From positions 1 through 64,000 of the forward strand of contig NZ_JABBNB010000036.1 in NCBI RefSeq assembly GCF_012933505.1: 64,000 nucleotides of DNA, read 5' to 3'. This DNA is from Gordonia asplenii. Lineage in GTDB: Bacteria; Actinomycetota; Actinomycetes; Mycobacteriales; Mycobacteriaceae. The notes under the pieces were generated by a model. The model searched no databases and had not been told where the DNA came from. It was given only the letters and a program-made list of their open reading frames with translations. This document shows positions 51,814-61,037 of the stretch, piece after piece. A program made the translations under genes and the position numbers. Every line of letters begins with the position of its first letter. Within the stretch, counting starts at the first letter, position 1.

Positions 51814-53514
51814 CTAGGACAGCTCTGAGCGCTGTTGACTAACGAGCGGCACCAGGAGGTGGGTGTTCCATGGCCCGCCTGTATGCAGAATGTGTGGGCC
51901 TTTGTTGATGGTGCGGTCGCAGCCCATGCGCGGATTGCCGCCGATGTCGTGGCCGGCGATCTGCAGCACGAGTTGCTCGCCGGCGCGGAAATACGTGCTG
52001 TGCGGCAGGATCTCAATCTCCACGGCTGTCGGGTGACGTTTTTCCATCGGCAATCGGTGGGCCAAGTCGAGGTCCGGTGCGAGCGACGTCGACGTACCCG
52101 GCTTAAGCAGCCGGCGCGAGGCCCGCTGCCAGCCGTGGGCCACGGGGGCTTGCTCGAAGCCGTCCGTGCCTTCGAAATACACTTCCTCTCCGCTGGCGTC
52201 GAGTTTGCGCAAAACGACGAAGAGATCCATGTCAGCGGCGTCGTCGGTTTGCACCCATAGTCGTAGGGCGGTGGGCCCGGTGATTTCGGTACTGTGCTGG
52301 AAGGTCGTGGTGAAGGTGAGTCCCGGCGAGGCGTCCGGCTCGTATCGTGCGGCGGCAACGGACTGCGGCCGCGTGGTGCCCATAGTGCCGTCGTCGGCGT
52401 CGAGATAGAGCTTGGTCGGCGTGATATCCGGTGGTGGCCAACTGGATTCGGCACGAACCGCGTATTGGCGCAGGGAATGTCGGATCTCTAGGCGGACCGG
52501 CGGGACCTCGTCCATCCCGTTGTCGTGGCCTTTGAGGAAGTGTTCGAGGAAACGTTCTTGGAACGCCAGCGCTTCGGGTTCGTAGAACACTTGCCACTCT
52601 TTGCGGCCGTGGGTGTAGAGCCACTTCTGACGCGAGCCGATTCGCTCGAAACCGCGGAATGCGCCGCGGCTGTGCAGGCCTTGGCGCGACCAGGCGGCGC
52701 AGATCAGGGCGGGTACTTCGATCTGTTCGAGCTCGGCCGGTTGCACGATGTGTCTGGCGAGCTGCGGCAGGTGTTTGCCGATATGGGGGGTTAACGGATT
52801 CAGTGTGAGGCTGTTGCTGGTGGTGCCGTTGCGGGCGACTTGCAGCCACCATTGGTTGAATCTCGTCTCAGGGATTCCTCCGTGGACGTTGATGTCCGCG
52901 AAGGGGTCGCTTGCGCCTTCCCAAGGCACGATGGCCGTGAGATGAGCGGGCCGCTGGGCAGCCAGGTACCACTGCAAGATGGCAAGTTGGGACACTCCCA
53001 TGGTGGCGACGCGGCCGTTGCTCCAGGATCGGGTGCCGGCCCACTCAACGACAGCGGCGTAGTCGCGGATATCACGCGGAGAGAAGAGTCCGGGTCGGCC
53101 GTCGCTGCGGAAGTAGCCGCGGGTGTCGTAGACCGCGACGACATAACCGCGCGGTACCCAGTAGGCCGGGTCCGGAGCCTCGAACGACGTGTGGTCGCTG
53201 ACCTGGAAAGAGCCGACGTAGCATCCCATCTCTGCGAGGGCAGGAAAGTCGACGCAGTAGTCGGCGGTGAATTCGTCCTTGCCGTATGCGGTGCCCGAGA
53301 GGATGACCGGGTATTCGCCGTCGCCGTCGGGTCGGTACACGTTCGCGCGAAGCGTCACTCCGTCATCCATCTGGATCTCGACGTCGCGCTCGACGACGAT
53401 GTCGGCCGGCAGGGCGAAGAACGACACATCGAAACTGTTCTGCGGTGACGGGTCTGTCACGAGCGCAGCACCGTCGGTCGACGAACGCTCGGGCCGGGAC
53501 GACGTTGCAGACAT
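51814..53514 (-). CDS. CocE/NonD family hydrolase (X-Pro dipeptidyl-peptidase S15 type)
   Basis: A 566-residue serine hydrolase. The alpha/beta-hydrolase part has VYDTRGYFRSDG and the nucleophile motif MGVSQLA. A C-terminal jelly-roll-like domain (from about residue 370: TKLYLDADDG, TGPTALRLWVQTDDAADMDLFV) is typical of CocE-type esterases. It hydrolyses an ester or amide. GGAGG precedes ATG 53514. It is divergent from a TetR gene, with two operators between. Confidence 0.9.
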   Translation of the reverse strand: MSATSSRPERSSTDGAALVTDPSPQNSFDVSFFALPADIVVERDVEIQMDDGVTLRANVYRPDGDGEYPVILSGTAYGKDEFTADYCVDFPALAEMGCYVGSFQVSDHTSFEAPDPAYWVPRGYVVAVYDTRGYFRSDGRPGLFSPRDIRDYAAVVEWAGTRSWSNGRVATMGVSQLAILQWYLAAQRPAHLTAIVPWEGASDPFADINVHGGIPETRFNQWWLQVARNGTTSNSLTLNPLTPHIGKHLPQLARHIVQPAELEQIEVPALICAAWSRQGLHSRGAFRGFERIGSRQKWLYTHGRKEWQVFYEPEALAFQERFLEHFLKGHDNGMDEVPPVRLEIRHSLRQYAVRAESSWPPPDITPTKLYLDADDGTMGTTRPQSVAAARYEPDASPGLTFTTTFQHSTEITGPTALRLWVQTDDAADMDLFVVLRKLDASGEEVYFEGTDGFEQAPVAHGWQRASRRLLKPGTSTSLAPDLDLAHRLPMEKRHPTAVEIEILPHSTYFRAGEQLVLQIAGHDIGGNPRMGCDRTINKGPHILHTGGPWNTHLLVPLVSQQRSELS

Positions 53515-53564
53515 TGGGCCTCCAGGTGGTGAACAAGCGAATGGTCGCTCGCCGGTCGGCAGGA

Positions 53565-53602
53565 AACAACGCTTGTTGTATCTGTATAGAACAACGGTTG
53601 TT
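53565..53602. promoter_or_regulatory. TetR operators between CocE-type hydrolase and TetR
   Basis: AACAAC-GC-TTGTTG (53565-53578) and the perfect palindrome AACAAC-G-GTTGTT (53590-53602) lie between the two divergent start codons. Confidence 0.7.
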
Positions 53603-53632
53603 GTTTTGGCAATACCCGAGTTAGATTTGGGT

Positions 53633-54217
53633 GTGCCAGGCCAGCCCAGCGATCGACGGACCTCGATCGTCGACGCCGCGATCCATCTGCTCGCCCAGCC
53701 GCCGAGTCGAGGGCTGACCCATCGCGCAGTCGATCGCTTTCTCGAGCTGCCGGCCGGCTCGACGGCAAACTACTTCTCGACGCGGGCGTCGCTGCTACAC
53801 GCATGCGGCGAACGGATCGTCGCGCTTGACCTCCGGGAAGTCGCCGCACTGCCCGACTTCCGCCCGCAAATGACGACTGAACAAGCCGGCCGGCTCGCAG
53901 CGGCCTGGCTCACTGCCTGGGCAACCGGCGCAGCCCGCGATCGTCAGCGCGCCCGCTATGCCCTGTTGCTGGAAGCGACGCACCCGTCTCCCCTGATCGA
54001 TCTGCTCACGCGGTTTCGTGAAGGATTCACCGATATGGTGGCCGACAAGCTGCGCGCCATCGAATGCTCCGAACCCGAACGTCGCGCCGCGGCGTTCATC
54101 GCTTCCTTCGACGGACTTCTGATCGATCAGATCCTCTACCCGCATAGCGGACTCGACAGCGAACAGATTGCCGAGCACCTGACAGACCTACTCAGGCACA
54201 CCACCGGAAACCACTGA
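53633..54217 (+). CDS. TetR family transcriptional regulator
   Basis: A 194-residue TetR-type protein. The HTH region is RRTSIVDAAIHLLAQPPSRGLTHRAVDRFLELPAGSTANYFSTRASLL (about 9-58 in total). The GTG at 53633 is chosen because it places the HTH at the usual distance from the N-terminus and lies after the operators. It probably represses the CocE-type hydrolase gene. Confidence 0.85.
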   Translation: MPGQPSDRRTSIVDAAIHLLAQPPSRGLTHRAVDRFLELPAGSTANYFSTRASLLHACGERIVALDLREVAALPDFRPQMTTEQAGRLAAAWLTAWATGAARDRQRARYALLLEATHPSPLIDLLTRFREGFTDMVADKLRAIECSEPERRAAAFIASFDGLLIDQILYPHSGLDSEQIAEHLTDLLRHTTGNH

Positions 54218-54228
54218 GCGAGACGCGA

Positions 54229-56094
54229 CTACGGCAGAATGTCCGCCCACTCCCACCGGATCGGAAACCCGTCGAGCACACTCGCAGTGGTGTCCGGGTC
54301 AACGTGCGGGGTGACGACCGCGACTACGGCTCCGTCGTCGATACGAGTGGACACCTCGGTCTGGCAGCCCGCGTCGTCGAGGGCCGCCCGCAGCGCGGCC
54401 GTCGTCGCGGTGGCGCGGAGCGCGAGCTTGTGCGGCTTACCGACATCGGTCATCGGCAGCGCATCGACGACGGTGACGGCCTTCGGCGCCGCAGCGGCCT
54501 CAGAGACGCGCCGCGATGCCCACGTCGCGAGTTGCTCCCCGGTCACCGAGGCATCCGCGCGTAGGGTCACATATCCGACGGGGACCTCACCACTGTGTAC
54601 ATCGGGACGGCCGACGACGCCGGCACCGGTCACGTCGGGGTGATCGAGGAGAACGTCTTCGACCACCCCCGGATCGATGTTATGGCCACCACGGATGATC
54701 AGGTCCTTCGCGCGGCCAGTCAGAGTGAGGAAGCCCTCGGCGGTCACCGAACCCAGATCACCGGTATCCAACCAGCCGTCGTGCACGCTGCCTGCTGTAT
54801 CGAGTTGGAAACCGGTCGCGCTGCGTGCTCGGACGTATCCGGCGAACACTGTCGGCCCGGACACCACGATCCGACCCACTACACCGTCGGGCACGTCACC
54901 CCAGGACTCGTCGACCGCACGAATGTATTGGTAAGGCATCCGCTGGCCCACCGATCCCGCGGGCTGCCCGTCGAGGAAGCTCCGAACGCTCGCGCACGTG
55001 GCCTCGGTGAGGCCGTACCCTTCCAGCAATCGTGTTCCGGTGTGGGATTCGAACGCCGTTCGGACTGCCGGCGGCAGCATTGATGCCCCGACGATGCATG
55101 CGCGCAGGCTCGAGATGTCGGCGTCGACCGGGCATTGCGCCAGGACGGAGTACACCGTCGGCACCGCGCTCATCGTGGCGATCCGGTGTCGCTCGACGAG
55201 CCGCCAGAAGACGCCGTACAGGGCCGGGTCCCGATAACCGAGCGGACCCGCCCACACAACCGTCTGCCCACGCAGGATCGGCGAGAGCACGGTCACCATC
55301 AACGCATTCACGTGGAAGAGGGGAAGCGCCGCAAACAGCACCGAGTCCTCGTCGAGGACACTGTTGGCCGCGATCATCCAGCTGTTGGCGAGTTCGTTGC
55401 GATGCGTGTGTGCTGCCAACTTGGGTGTGCCGGTGGTACCACCGGTGTGGAACAACGACGCGATGTCGTCGGTGATAACAGTGTCATCGACATCTGGTCC
55501 GGCAGGGGCGTCAGCGAGGTAGGCCACGATGCGGGCGCCCGGGATCGACGGGACGTCGGCGGACGTGCCGCCGGTCGGGCGGAGCAGGAACACGATCTCA
55601 ACGCTCGTCCCGGCGATGACATCAGCCAGCTTCGCGACGACGCCCGAGTCCAGCTCGGGTCCAGCGGCGACGAGGACCCGGGCACCCGACCGACGCAGCA
55701 GGTCTGCGACATGGCCGCCGTCCATCGCGGGGTTGATTGGAGCGACGATGCCTGCGCGCTGCGCCGCGAGGATGGTCTCGACGAGTTCGAGACAGTTCGG
55801 CGAGAGCACAGCGACCGCGTCGTCGCGGTCCACTCCGGCTGCGCGCAGGACCGCTGCATGATGCGCGACGGCTTCGAGCAACTGGGCGTACGTGCGCTCG
55901 ACTGGCTGCTCCCACCGTGTCGCATCGGGAAGGACACGCAGCGCGGTGCGCGCCGGCCACAGGGACGCGGCGCGGGCAAGCGCATCGTATGTCGTCGCGG
56001 GCAGGCCGCGATCGTCGAGCGGCACGGTCTCGATCTCCGCGAGGTCGACGGGCCTGTCGTACCGCGGCCACAGCGCGGCGTGCGGAGATGTCAT
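54229..56094 (-). CDS. AMP-dependent acyl-CoA synthetase
   Basis: A 621-residue adenylate-forming ligase. The P-loop motif is HTGGTTGTPKLAAHTH, then LLEGYGLTEATCAS, DGWLDTGDLGSV, GRAKDLIIRGGHNI and the C-terminal catalytic Lys region TDVGKPHKLALR. It activates a carboxylic acid to the acyl-CoA using ATP. The C-terminal 70 residues extend beyond the usual end. ATG 56094 overlaps the FAH-type stop codon. It is the last gene of the three-gene operon that starts at 58162. Confidence 0.92.
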   Translation of the reverse strand: MTSPHAALWPRYDRPVDLAEIETVPLDDRGLPATTYDALARAASLWPARTALRVLPDATRWEQPVERTYAQLLEAVAHHAAVLRAAGVDRDDAVAVLSPNCLELVETILAAQRAGIVAPINPAMDGGHVADLLRRSGARVLVAAGPELDSGVVAKLADVIAGTSVEIVFLLRPTGGTSADVPSIPGARIVAYLADAPAGPDVDDTVITDDIASLFHTGGTTGTPKLAAHTHRNELANSWMIAANSVLDEDSVLFAALPLFHVNALMVTVLSPILRGQTVVWAGPLGYRDPALYGVFWRLVERHRIATMSAVPTVYSVLAQCPVDADISSLRACIVGASMLPPAVRTAFESHTGTRLLEGYGLTEATCASVRSFLDGQPAGSVGQRMPYQYIRAVDESWGDVPDGVVGRIVVSGPTVFAGYVRARSATGFQLDTAGSVHDGWLDTGDLGSVTAEGFLTLTGRAKDLIIRGGHNIDPGVVEDVLLDHPDVTGAGVVGRPDVHSGEVPVGYVTLRADASVTGEQLATWASRRVSEAAAAPKAVTVVDALPMTDVGKPHKLALRATATTAALRAALDDAGCQTEVSTRIDDGAVVAVVTPHVDPDTTASVLDGFPIRWEWADILP

Positions 56095-57029
56095 GCGTAG
56101 CGCACCACGTTGCGCTGCATGCCGAGGTCGAGGGTCCCGTTACCCGAGCGGATGGTGGTCTCCACCACATCCCCGTCGTGGAGGTACTTCGGATTGCGGG
56201 CCTGGCGAGTGAAGAACGCCTTCCACTTCAGGTGCGACGGCAACAATGACCCGATGATCTCGATCGGCTTGGGGGGTGCGGTCAGCGCCGTTCCCCCGGG
56301 CGTCCCGGTAAGGAGCAGGTCACCGGGATCGACCCGCTGGAACCGGGTCAGCGTGCGCAGTGCCTCCAGCGGGCTGTAGATCATGTCCGCCACGGTGCTG
56401 TTCTGCCGGGTCACCCCGTTCACCCGCAGCTCCAAGGTGAGCGTCGAGAACTTCTCCCACTCCCCCGGTTCGAAGAGGACCAGGACGGGGCCGACGGGGG
56501 TGAACGTCGGATACGACTTCGCCTCGTAGAACTGCGTTTTCGGCAGTTGCACGTCACGCGCCGATACGTCGTTGGTGACGACGATCCCGGCCACTGCCTC
56601 GGCGACGAGATCGTCGTCGACAGCTGAGCCGACGGGGATGGTCTGCCCGAACACGAGCCCGATCTCGACCTCGTAGTCGAGGAGGGATACGTGCGCGGGC
56701 TTGACGATGTCGTCGAAGGGTCCGGCGATCGATCCCGACGACTTGCGGAAGAACGTGAGCGGAACCTTCTCGGGATCCATGCCCGAATCCTTCACGTGGG
56801 AGACGTAATTCGTCATCTGCGCGATCACCCGACACGGTGCGGTAACCGGTGACATGAGCGTCAACGTAGACGGGTCCACCACATCGGCCGAGTCGGCCAC
56901 AGCGGCCGCGACCGACGCGACGTCGGCGATCAGCTCGGCGGTGGTCGTCGCCGACGTGGCGACGCGGCGGGCACCGTCGGCGACCGAGACCCACCACCCG
57001 TCGGCGGTACGAAGTACGGAGAAGCTCAT
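56091..57029 (-). CDS. fumarylacetoacetate hydrolase family protein
   Basis: A 312-residue FAH-family enzyme. It has LLDYEVEIGLVFG with the metal-binding acidic residues, VVTNDVSARDVQLPKTQFYEAKSYPTF-type sequence in the core, and DPGDLLLTGTPGGTAL. It probably hydrolyses or hydrates the ring-cleavage product made by the extradiol enzyme. ATG 57029 overlaps the dioxygenase stop codon by 4 bp; the frame upstream of it is not protein-like. Confidence 0.9.
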   Translation of the reverse strand: MSFSVLRTADGWWVSVADGARRVATSATTTAELIADVASVAAAVADSADVVDPSTLTLMSPVTAPCRVIAQMTNYVSHVKDSGMDPEKVPLTFFRKSSGSIAGPFDDIVKPAHVSLLDYEVEIGLVFGQTIPVGSAVDDDLVAEAVAGIVVTNDVSARDVQLPKTQFYEAKSYPTFTPVGPVLVLFEPGEWEKFSTLTLELRVNGVTRQNSTVADMIYSPLEALRTLTRFQRVDPGDLLLTGTPGGTALTAPPKPIEIIGSLLPSHLKWKAFFTRQARNPKYLHDGDVVETTIRSGNGTLDLGMQRNVVRYA

Positions 57030-58162
57030 GAGCGGGCAACTTTCAACAGGCCGAGGAGGCGGTGGACATCGAACTCGTTGTCGGACTCCCGCAACGAGGT
57101 GAGGATCGAGGTGAACTCGTGCAGTGCGGCGCGTCCGGGTTTGACACCGAGGAAGTCCGCGGTCGCGGGCGGTCCCCACTGATTGAGACCAGACGCGGTC
57201 ATCGGTGCCCAACCGGGGGTGACCGAATCGTCGAAACGGTCGCCGTCGGTGAAATGCTCGACGAGGAAGCCGTCGGGATCGCGCCAGTAGTCGAAGATCT
57301 GACTGCCCTGGATGTGGCGACCGACTCCCCAGGAGCGGTCGTAGCCTCTGTCGATGAGGTACTCGCCGCCGGCCGCGAGCGCGTCGAGGTCACACACCTG
57401 ATACGCCGAGTGGACATAGCGGTTCGCCGGGCCGAGCGTCATCGCCAGGGTGTGATGGTCCGACGGCGCACTGCCGCGGTCGCAGCGGATGAAGCTCATG
57501 ACCGGACCCCGAGAGCGCTGTCCTGGGTAGTAGAGGAAGTCGCTGACGATGAGCCCGAGGTGTCGCAGATACCAGTTCAGCGACTCCAGATACCGGTTGG
57601 ACTGCAGGACGACGTGGCCGAGACGCTCGACGACGGCCGGCGCACGCGGCGGTCGCTGCATCTCGTTCGACCGCTGCTGAGAACCGCCGAAGTTGAAGGG
57701 ACCGCGGACCGACTGCAACGGCAACGCGGGCCACTCGGTCACATCGGCGACCACCCGCACGCGGCACCCGCTCGGGTCGCGGGTGGTGACCGAACAGCCA
57801 CCCAGTGCCTCGTCCAACGGCTCGACCGTCCGCCCCCATGCGTCGGCGACGGCTGTCAGGTCCGATCGGTCGGCGCGGAAGGCCACACCGGTAAACGCGG
57901 TGCGGGGTGCACGCCGCACGATCACGCACGGCGACCCCGCGAGAGCACCGCGCAGGTGCAGTTCATCCGGCGTCAGCAGGGTCGGCGCGAACCCGAAGTC
58001 GACGGCGAAGGCCGCGGTGCGGACCAGATCTGGCTTCTCGAACTCGAGCCACGCGATGTCGTGCACCTTGATCACGGGGTTCGGGTGACGGCCAGGGTGC
58101 TCGCCCGGCAGCGCTCCGTCGTCGGCGTGCAACCCGTCGTGCACGTCTGCGGTGATGGACAT
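57026..58162 (-). CDS. extradiol ring-cleavage dioxygenase (VOC family)
   Basis: A 378-residue two-domain vicinal-oxygen-chelate protein. The iron ligands are visible in the C-terminal domain: His in ERLGHVVLQS, His in NRYVHSAYQV and Glu in GFLVEHFTDGD. It cleaves a catechol-type ring next to the hydroxyls using O2. The first gene of the operon, facing away from the MFS gene, with TGACGA-type operators upstream. The flavin hydroxylase at 61038 could supply its catechol. Confidence 0.9.
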   Translation of the reverse strand: MSITADVHDGLHADDGALPGEHPGRHPNPVIKVHDIAWLEFEKPDLVRTAAFAVDFGFAPTLLTPDELHLRGALAGSPCVIVRRAPRTAFTGVAFRADRSDLTAVADAWGRTVEPLDEALGGCSVTTRDPSGCRVRVVADVTEWPALPLQSVRGPFNFGGSQQRSNEMQRPPRAPAVVERLGHVVLQSNRYLESLNWYLRHLGLIVSDFLYYPGQRSRGPVMSFIRCDRGSAPSDHHTLAMTLGPANRYVHSAYQVCDLDALAAGGEYLIDRGYDRSWGVGRHIQGSQIFDYWRDPDGFLVEHFTDGDRFDDSVTPGWAPMTASGLNQWGPPATADFLGVKPGRAALHEFTSILTSLRESDNEFDVHRLLGLLKVARS

Positions 58163-58183
58163 CGGGCCTCCGTTCCGTTGTTA

Positions 58184-58240
58184 TGACGATATCGTCACTT
58201 ACGGAGGTTTCGTCAGTCAAGCGTTTTGACGAATTCGTCA
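58184..58240. promoter_or_regulatory. two TGACGA-n2-TCGTCA operators (dioxygenase promoter)
   Basis: TGACGATATCGTCA (58184-58197) and TGACGAATTCGTCA (58227-58240) are perfect 14-bp palindromes just upstream of the dioxygenase operon. Confidence 0.8.
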
Positions 58241-58327
58241 GAAATAGTTGCTGAAACCTGGTTGAAGGTGGTGAGTCGAGGCTGAAGAGCGTTCGGCCCT
58301 GGTCTTGCATGTCGCACGCACAGCATG

Positions 58328-58359
58328 TGATGATTTCGTCAGTTATGACTATTTCGTCA
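58328..58359. promoter_or_regulatory. two degenerate copies of the same operator (MFS promoter)
   Basis: TGATGATTTCGTCA (58328-58341) and TGACTATTTCGTCA (58346-58359) precede the MFS transporter gene. Each keeps the TCGTCA half and differs in the other half. Confidence 0.65.
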
Positions 58360-58381
58360 CTTTGCTATCGGAGGTAGTCCC

Positions 58382-59938
58382 GTGTCCACCAGTTCTTCCG
58401 CCGCCGGGGCTCAGTCCGGCGGTCGCGCCGGGACCGCCGGTGTGCTGTTCTCGATGTGCCTGTCACTCGTCCTGGTCGTCGCATCCGTATCGGCGATCAA
58501 CCTCGCGATGCCCGAACTCGCCGTGACACTGGGCGCAAGCAACGCGCAGCTCACCTGGATTGCCGACTCCTACACCGTCACGTTGGCCGCGCTCGTACTC
58601 ACGCTCGGAGCCCTCGGCGACCGGCTCGGCCGGCGCAACGTCCTCCTCGTCGGGACGGTCGTCTTCGCGATCGGCTCCCTGTTGGCGGGGATGTCGGATT
58701 CGGCCGAGCAGTTGATCGGCTGGCGGGTCGTGATGGGGCTCGGCGCCGCGATGATCATGCCGGGCACCCTGTCCACCATCACCGCGACCTTCCCCGACGC
58801 CCAACGCGCACGTGGTGTCGCAGTGTGGTCGGGGTTCGCCTCCGCCGGCGCCATCCTTGGCCTGGTCGGTGCCGGCGCCATGCTCGAGATGTGGTCGTGG
58901 AGGTCGATCTTCTACGTCAGCGCGGCATTGGCCGTCGCCGCCGGACTCTCGGCCCTGATGCTGTCCCAGAACACCCGTGATCAGGACAGACATCGCCCCG
59001 ACCTGCTGGGCGCACTCTTCACCACCATCGGCATCGGAACGCTCGTCTTCGCGATCATCGAGGGCAACGAGAAGAGCTGGACCGAGCCGATCGTCATCGC
59101 GTCCCTTGCACTGTGCGTCGTGGCCTTCGCCGGTTACGCGATCGCCGGGCTGCGCACCGAGCACCCCTTGCTCGACCCGCGCTTGTTCGGCATCTCCGGC
59201 TTCCGCGCCGGGGGCGTCGTGGTCATCGTGCAGTTCATGGCGCTGTTCGGATTCTTCTTCGTCGGCCTCCAATACCTCCAGCTCATCGTCGGATACAGCC
59301 CCTTCATCAGTGCGGTGGCTCTCATCCCGGTGGCGATCGTCGTGGTCCCCGTCTCCCTGGCCACCCCCAGGATCGTCGACCGCATCGGCATGAACGTGAC
59401 CATGGGCCTCGCGCTAGTGCTACTCGCCGCGGGATTCGTCGCGGTCTCACGCATAGATGCCGACTCCGGCTACCTGCCCTTCCTCGGCGGCCTGATAGTG
59501 GCGGGGATCGGTATCGGTTTGGCCAGCTCCACCGGAACGACCGCCATCGTCGGCTCGCTGCCCCTCACCAAGCAGGGTGTCGCTTCCGCGATGAACGACA
59601 CCACCCGCGAAGTGGGATCAGCGATCGGGATCGCACTCATGGGCGCGGTGTACAGCTCGACCTACACATCGAATCTGCCCGACCTCAACACGCTCCCCGC
59701 GGAGGCCGCGGAAACGGCCCGGGAGTCAGCCGCCGGTGGGCTGGCGGTCGCCGCGCACCTCGGCCCCGCCGGGTCCGCGCTCGCCGACACGGTGCGAAAC
59801 GCCTTCATGGAGGGCCTCTCCGCCTCCATGATCGTGGTCGCCATCATCGTCGCCGTCGCAGCTGCGACCAGCTTCCTCTTCGCTCCGCGCAGACTCACCC
59901 CTCCCGTCGACGCCCAGAACGACTCCGTCCCCACATAG
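58382..59938 (+). CDS. MFS transporter, DHA2 (14-helix) type
   Basis: A 518-residue membrane transporter. Motif A is GALGDRLGRRNVLLVG and the drug-antiporter motif C region is SGFASAGAILGLVGAGAMLE. About 14 hydrophobic segments fit the EmrB/QacA family. GTG 58382 has GGAGG upstream. It is divergent from the dioxygenase operon and shares its operators, so it probably imports the aromatic substrate or exports a toxic intermediate. Confidence 0.9.
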   Translation: MSTSSSAAGAQSGGRAGTAGVLFSMCLSLVLVVASVSAINLAMPELAVTLGASNAQLTWIADSYTVTLAALVLTLGALGDRLGRRNVLLVGTVVFAIGSLLAGMSDSAEQLIGWRVVMGLGAAMIMPGTLSTITATFPDAQRARGVAVWSGFASAGAILGLVGAGAMLEMWSWRSIFYVSAALAVAAGLSALMLSQNTRDQDRHRPDLLGALFTTIGIGTLVFAIIEGNEKSWTEPIVIASLALCVVAFAGYAIAGLRTEHPLLDPRLFGISGFRAGGVVVIVQFMALFGFFFVGLQYLQLIVGYSPFISAVALIPVAIVVVPVSLATPRIVDRIGMNVTMGLALVLLAAGFVAVSRIDADSGYLPFLGGLIVAGIGIGLASSTGTTAIVGSLPLTKQGVASAMNDTTREVGSAIGIALMGAVYSSTYTSNLPDLNTLPAEAAETARESAAGGLAVAAHLGPAGSALADTVRNAFMEGLSASMIVVAIIVAVAAATSFLFAPRRLTPPVDAQNDSVPT

Positions 59939-60246
59939 CCTGAAAGACGCAGGTACCATGCGGATTCGGTGATCAGAACGCCCTGCGTGTCTCGTCCGCT
60001 GCCGTTAGAACTGCAGCGACTGAGCCGCCTCGGCGCCTGCCCCCGAGTCATCGGCTCCCTCTGCGCCATTTCGCCGAGCACGCGGTCATCTTCGATGACT
60101 CGCCGTCAATAGCGCGTGAGCCGTCTCGACGAGCGCCAGCCGATCAACCGCTTTGGACAGTTCGGCGGCGCTGGCCGGCTCCAACACATTCACGATCTTC
60201 GTCGGACCGGCGAACCTCATTGAGTGGTCGGCGCATTGACACTTGA
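59939..60246. other. intergenic gap with possible terminator
   Basis: It lies between the convergent MFS and TetR genes. GACGCAGG (59946-59953) and CCTGCGTGTC (about 59983-59992) could pair as a loose hairpin terminator for the MFS gene. The rest shows no gene I can support. Confidence 0.45.
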
Positions 60247-60903
60247 CTACGACATCTGGCCCGAATCGGCGAGCGCCACAGCCATGAGCTCGTCGAGATC
60301 CGGAAGCGGCCGGGCGCAGATCTCCTCAGCTTCGTCCTCCGGAATACCAAACATGCGCAGGAGGTCGGCGGCGAGTTGGTCGGCCGCATCGGCGGCGTCG
60401 CGATCGGGCTGCGCGTGCAAGAGTTGGCCGAGGGCCAGGCTCGCTCCAGCGGTTGCGACGTAGGCCAGTTCCGGATCCGTGACGGAGAATCGCCCGGCGG
60501 CGACCGCGTTCTCGATGTCGCGCATCGCGCGAGGAGCCAGCCCGTGCGGCGCCGTGATCAGCTCGAGTCCGCGCCGCAGGAGCACCTGACTGGCGCTCGG
60601 TATCAGCCGATGGAACCGACCGGTAAGACGGAAGGCGCGGGCGAAGACTTCGGCAGGATCGTCGATGGCTTCGGTGACCCGGTCCATCAGCAGTCCGTGC
60701 ATCTCCAACACGTTGTCGATTGCAGAGGCGAAAAGTGATTCCTTGGAATCGAAGTGGTTGTAATAGCTGCCCAGGCCAACGCCTGCCAGCCGCGTGATCT
60801 CGAGGACGCTCACGTTCGTGCGGTCCTGGACCAGCAGCGTTTGTGCCGCCGCGACGAGCGCGGCGCGGGTACGGACCCGTCTGGGGTCCACGGAATCTGC
60901 CAC
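60247..60903 (-). CDS. TetR family regulator of the aromatic regulon
   Basis: A 218-residue TetR protein. The HTH is VRTRAALVAAAQTLLVQDRTNVSVLEITRLAGVGLGSYYNHFDSKESLF (about 8-58 in total). GTG 60903 is the likely start. It is divergent from the flavin hydroxylase gene, with a perfect operator (60963-60976) between. The same palindrome at 58184 and 58227 suggests it controls the whole dioxygenase, MFS and hydroxylase set. Confidence 0.88.
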   Translation of the reverse strand: MADSVDPRRVRTRAALVAAAQTLLVQDRTNVSVLEITRLAGVGLGSYYNHFDSKESLFASAIDNVLEMHGLLMDRVTEAIDDPAEVFARAFRLTGRFHRLIPSASQVLLRRGLELITAPHGLAPRAMRDIENAVAAGRFSVTDPELAYVATAGASLALGQLLHAQPDRDAADAADQLAADLLRMFGIPEDEAEEICARPLPDLDELMAVALADSGQMS

Positions 60904-60962
60904 TCGACGATCCTATCCTGACGAAACCCTTCAGAAAGTGTTGACAAGACTCGGCAAATAGT

Positions 60963-60976
60963 TGACGATATCGTCA
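60963..60976. promoter_or_regulatory. TGACGATATCGTCA operator (hydroxylase/TetR promoter)
   Basis: A perfect 14-bp palindrome identical to 58184-58197, placed between the TetR gene and the divergent flavin hydroxylase gene. Confidence 0.8.
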
Positions 60977-61037
60977 GAAAGTATCTAGGCGCCCGAAAAC
61001 CTGCCGGTGCAGCCATCTGAAGAAAGGTTGCCGCGCT

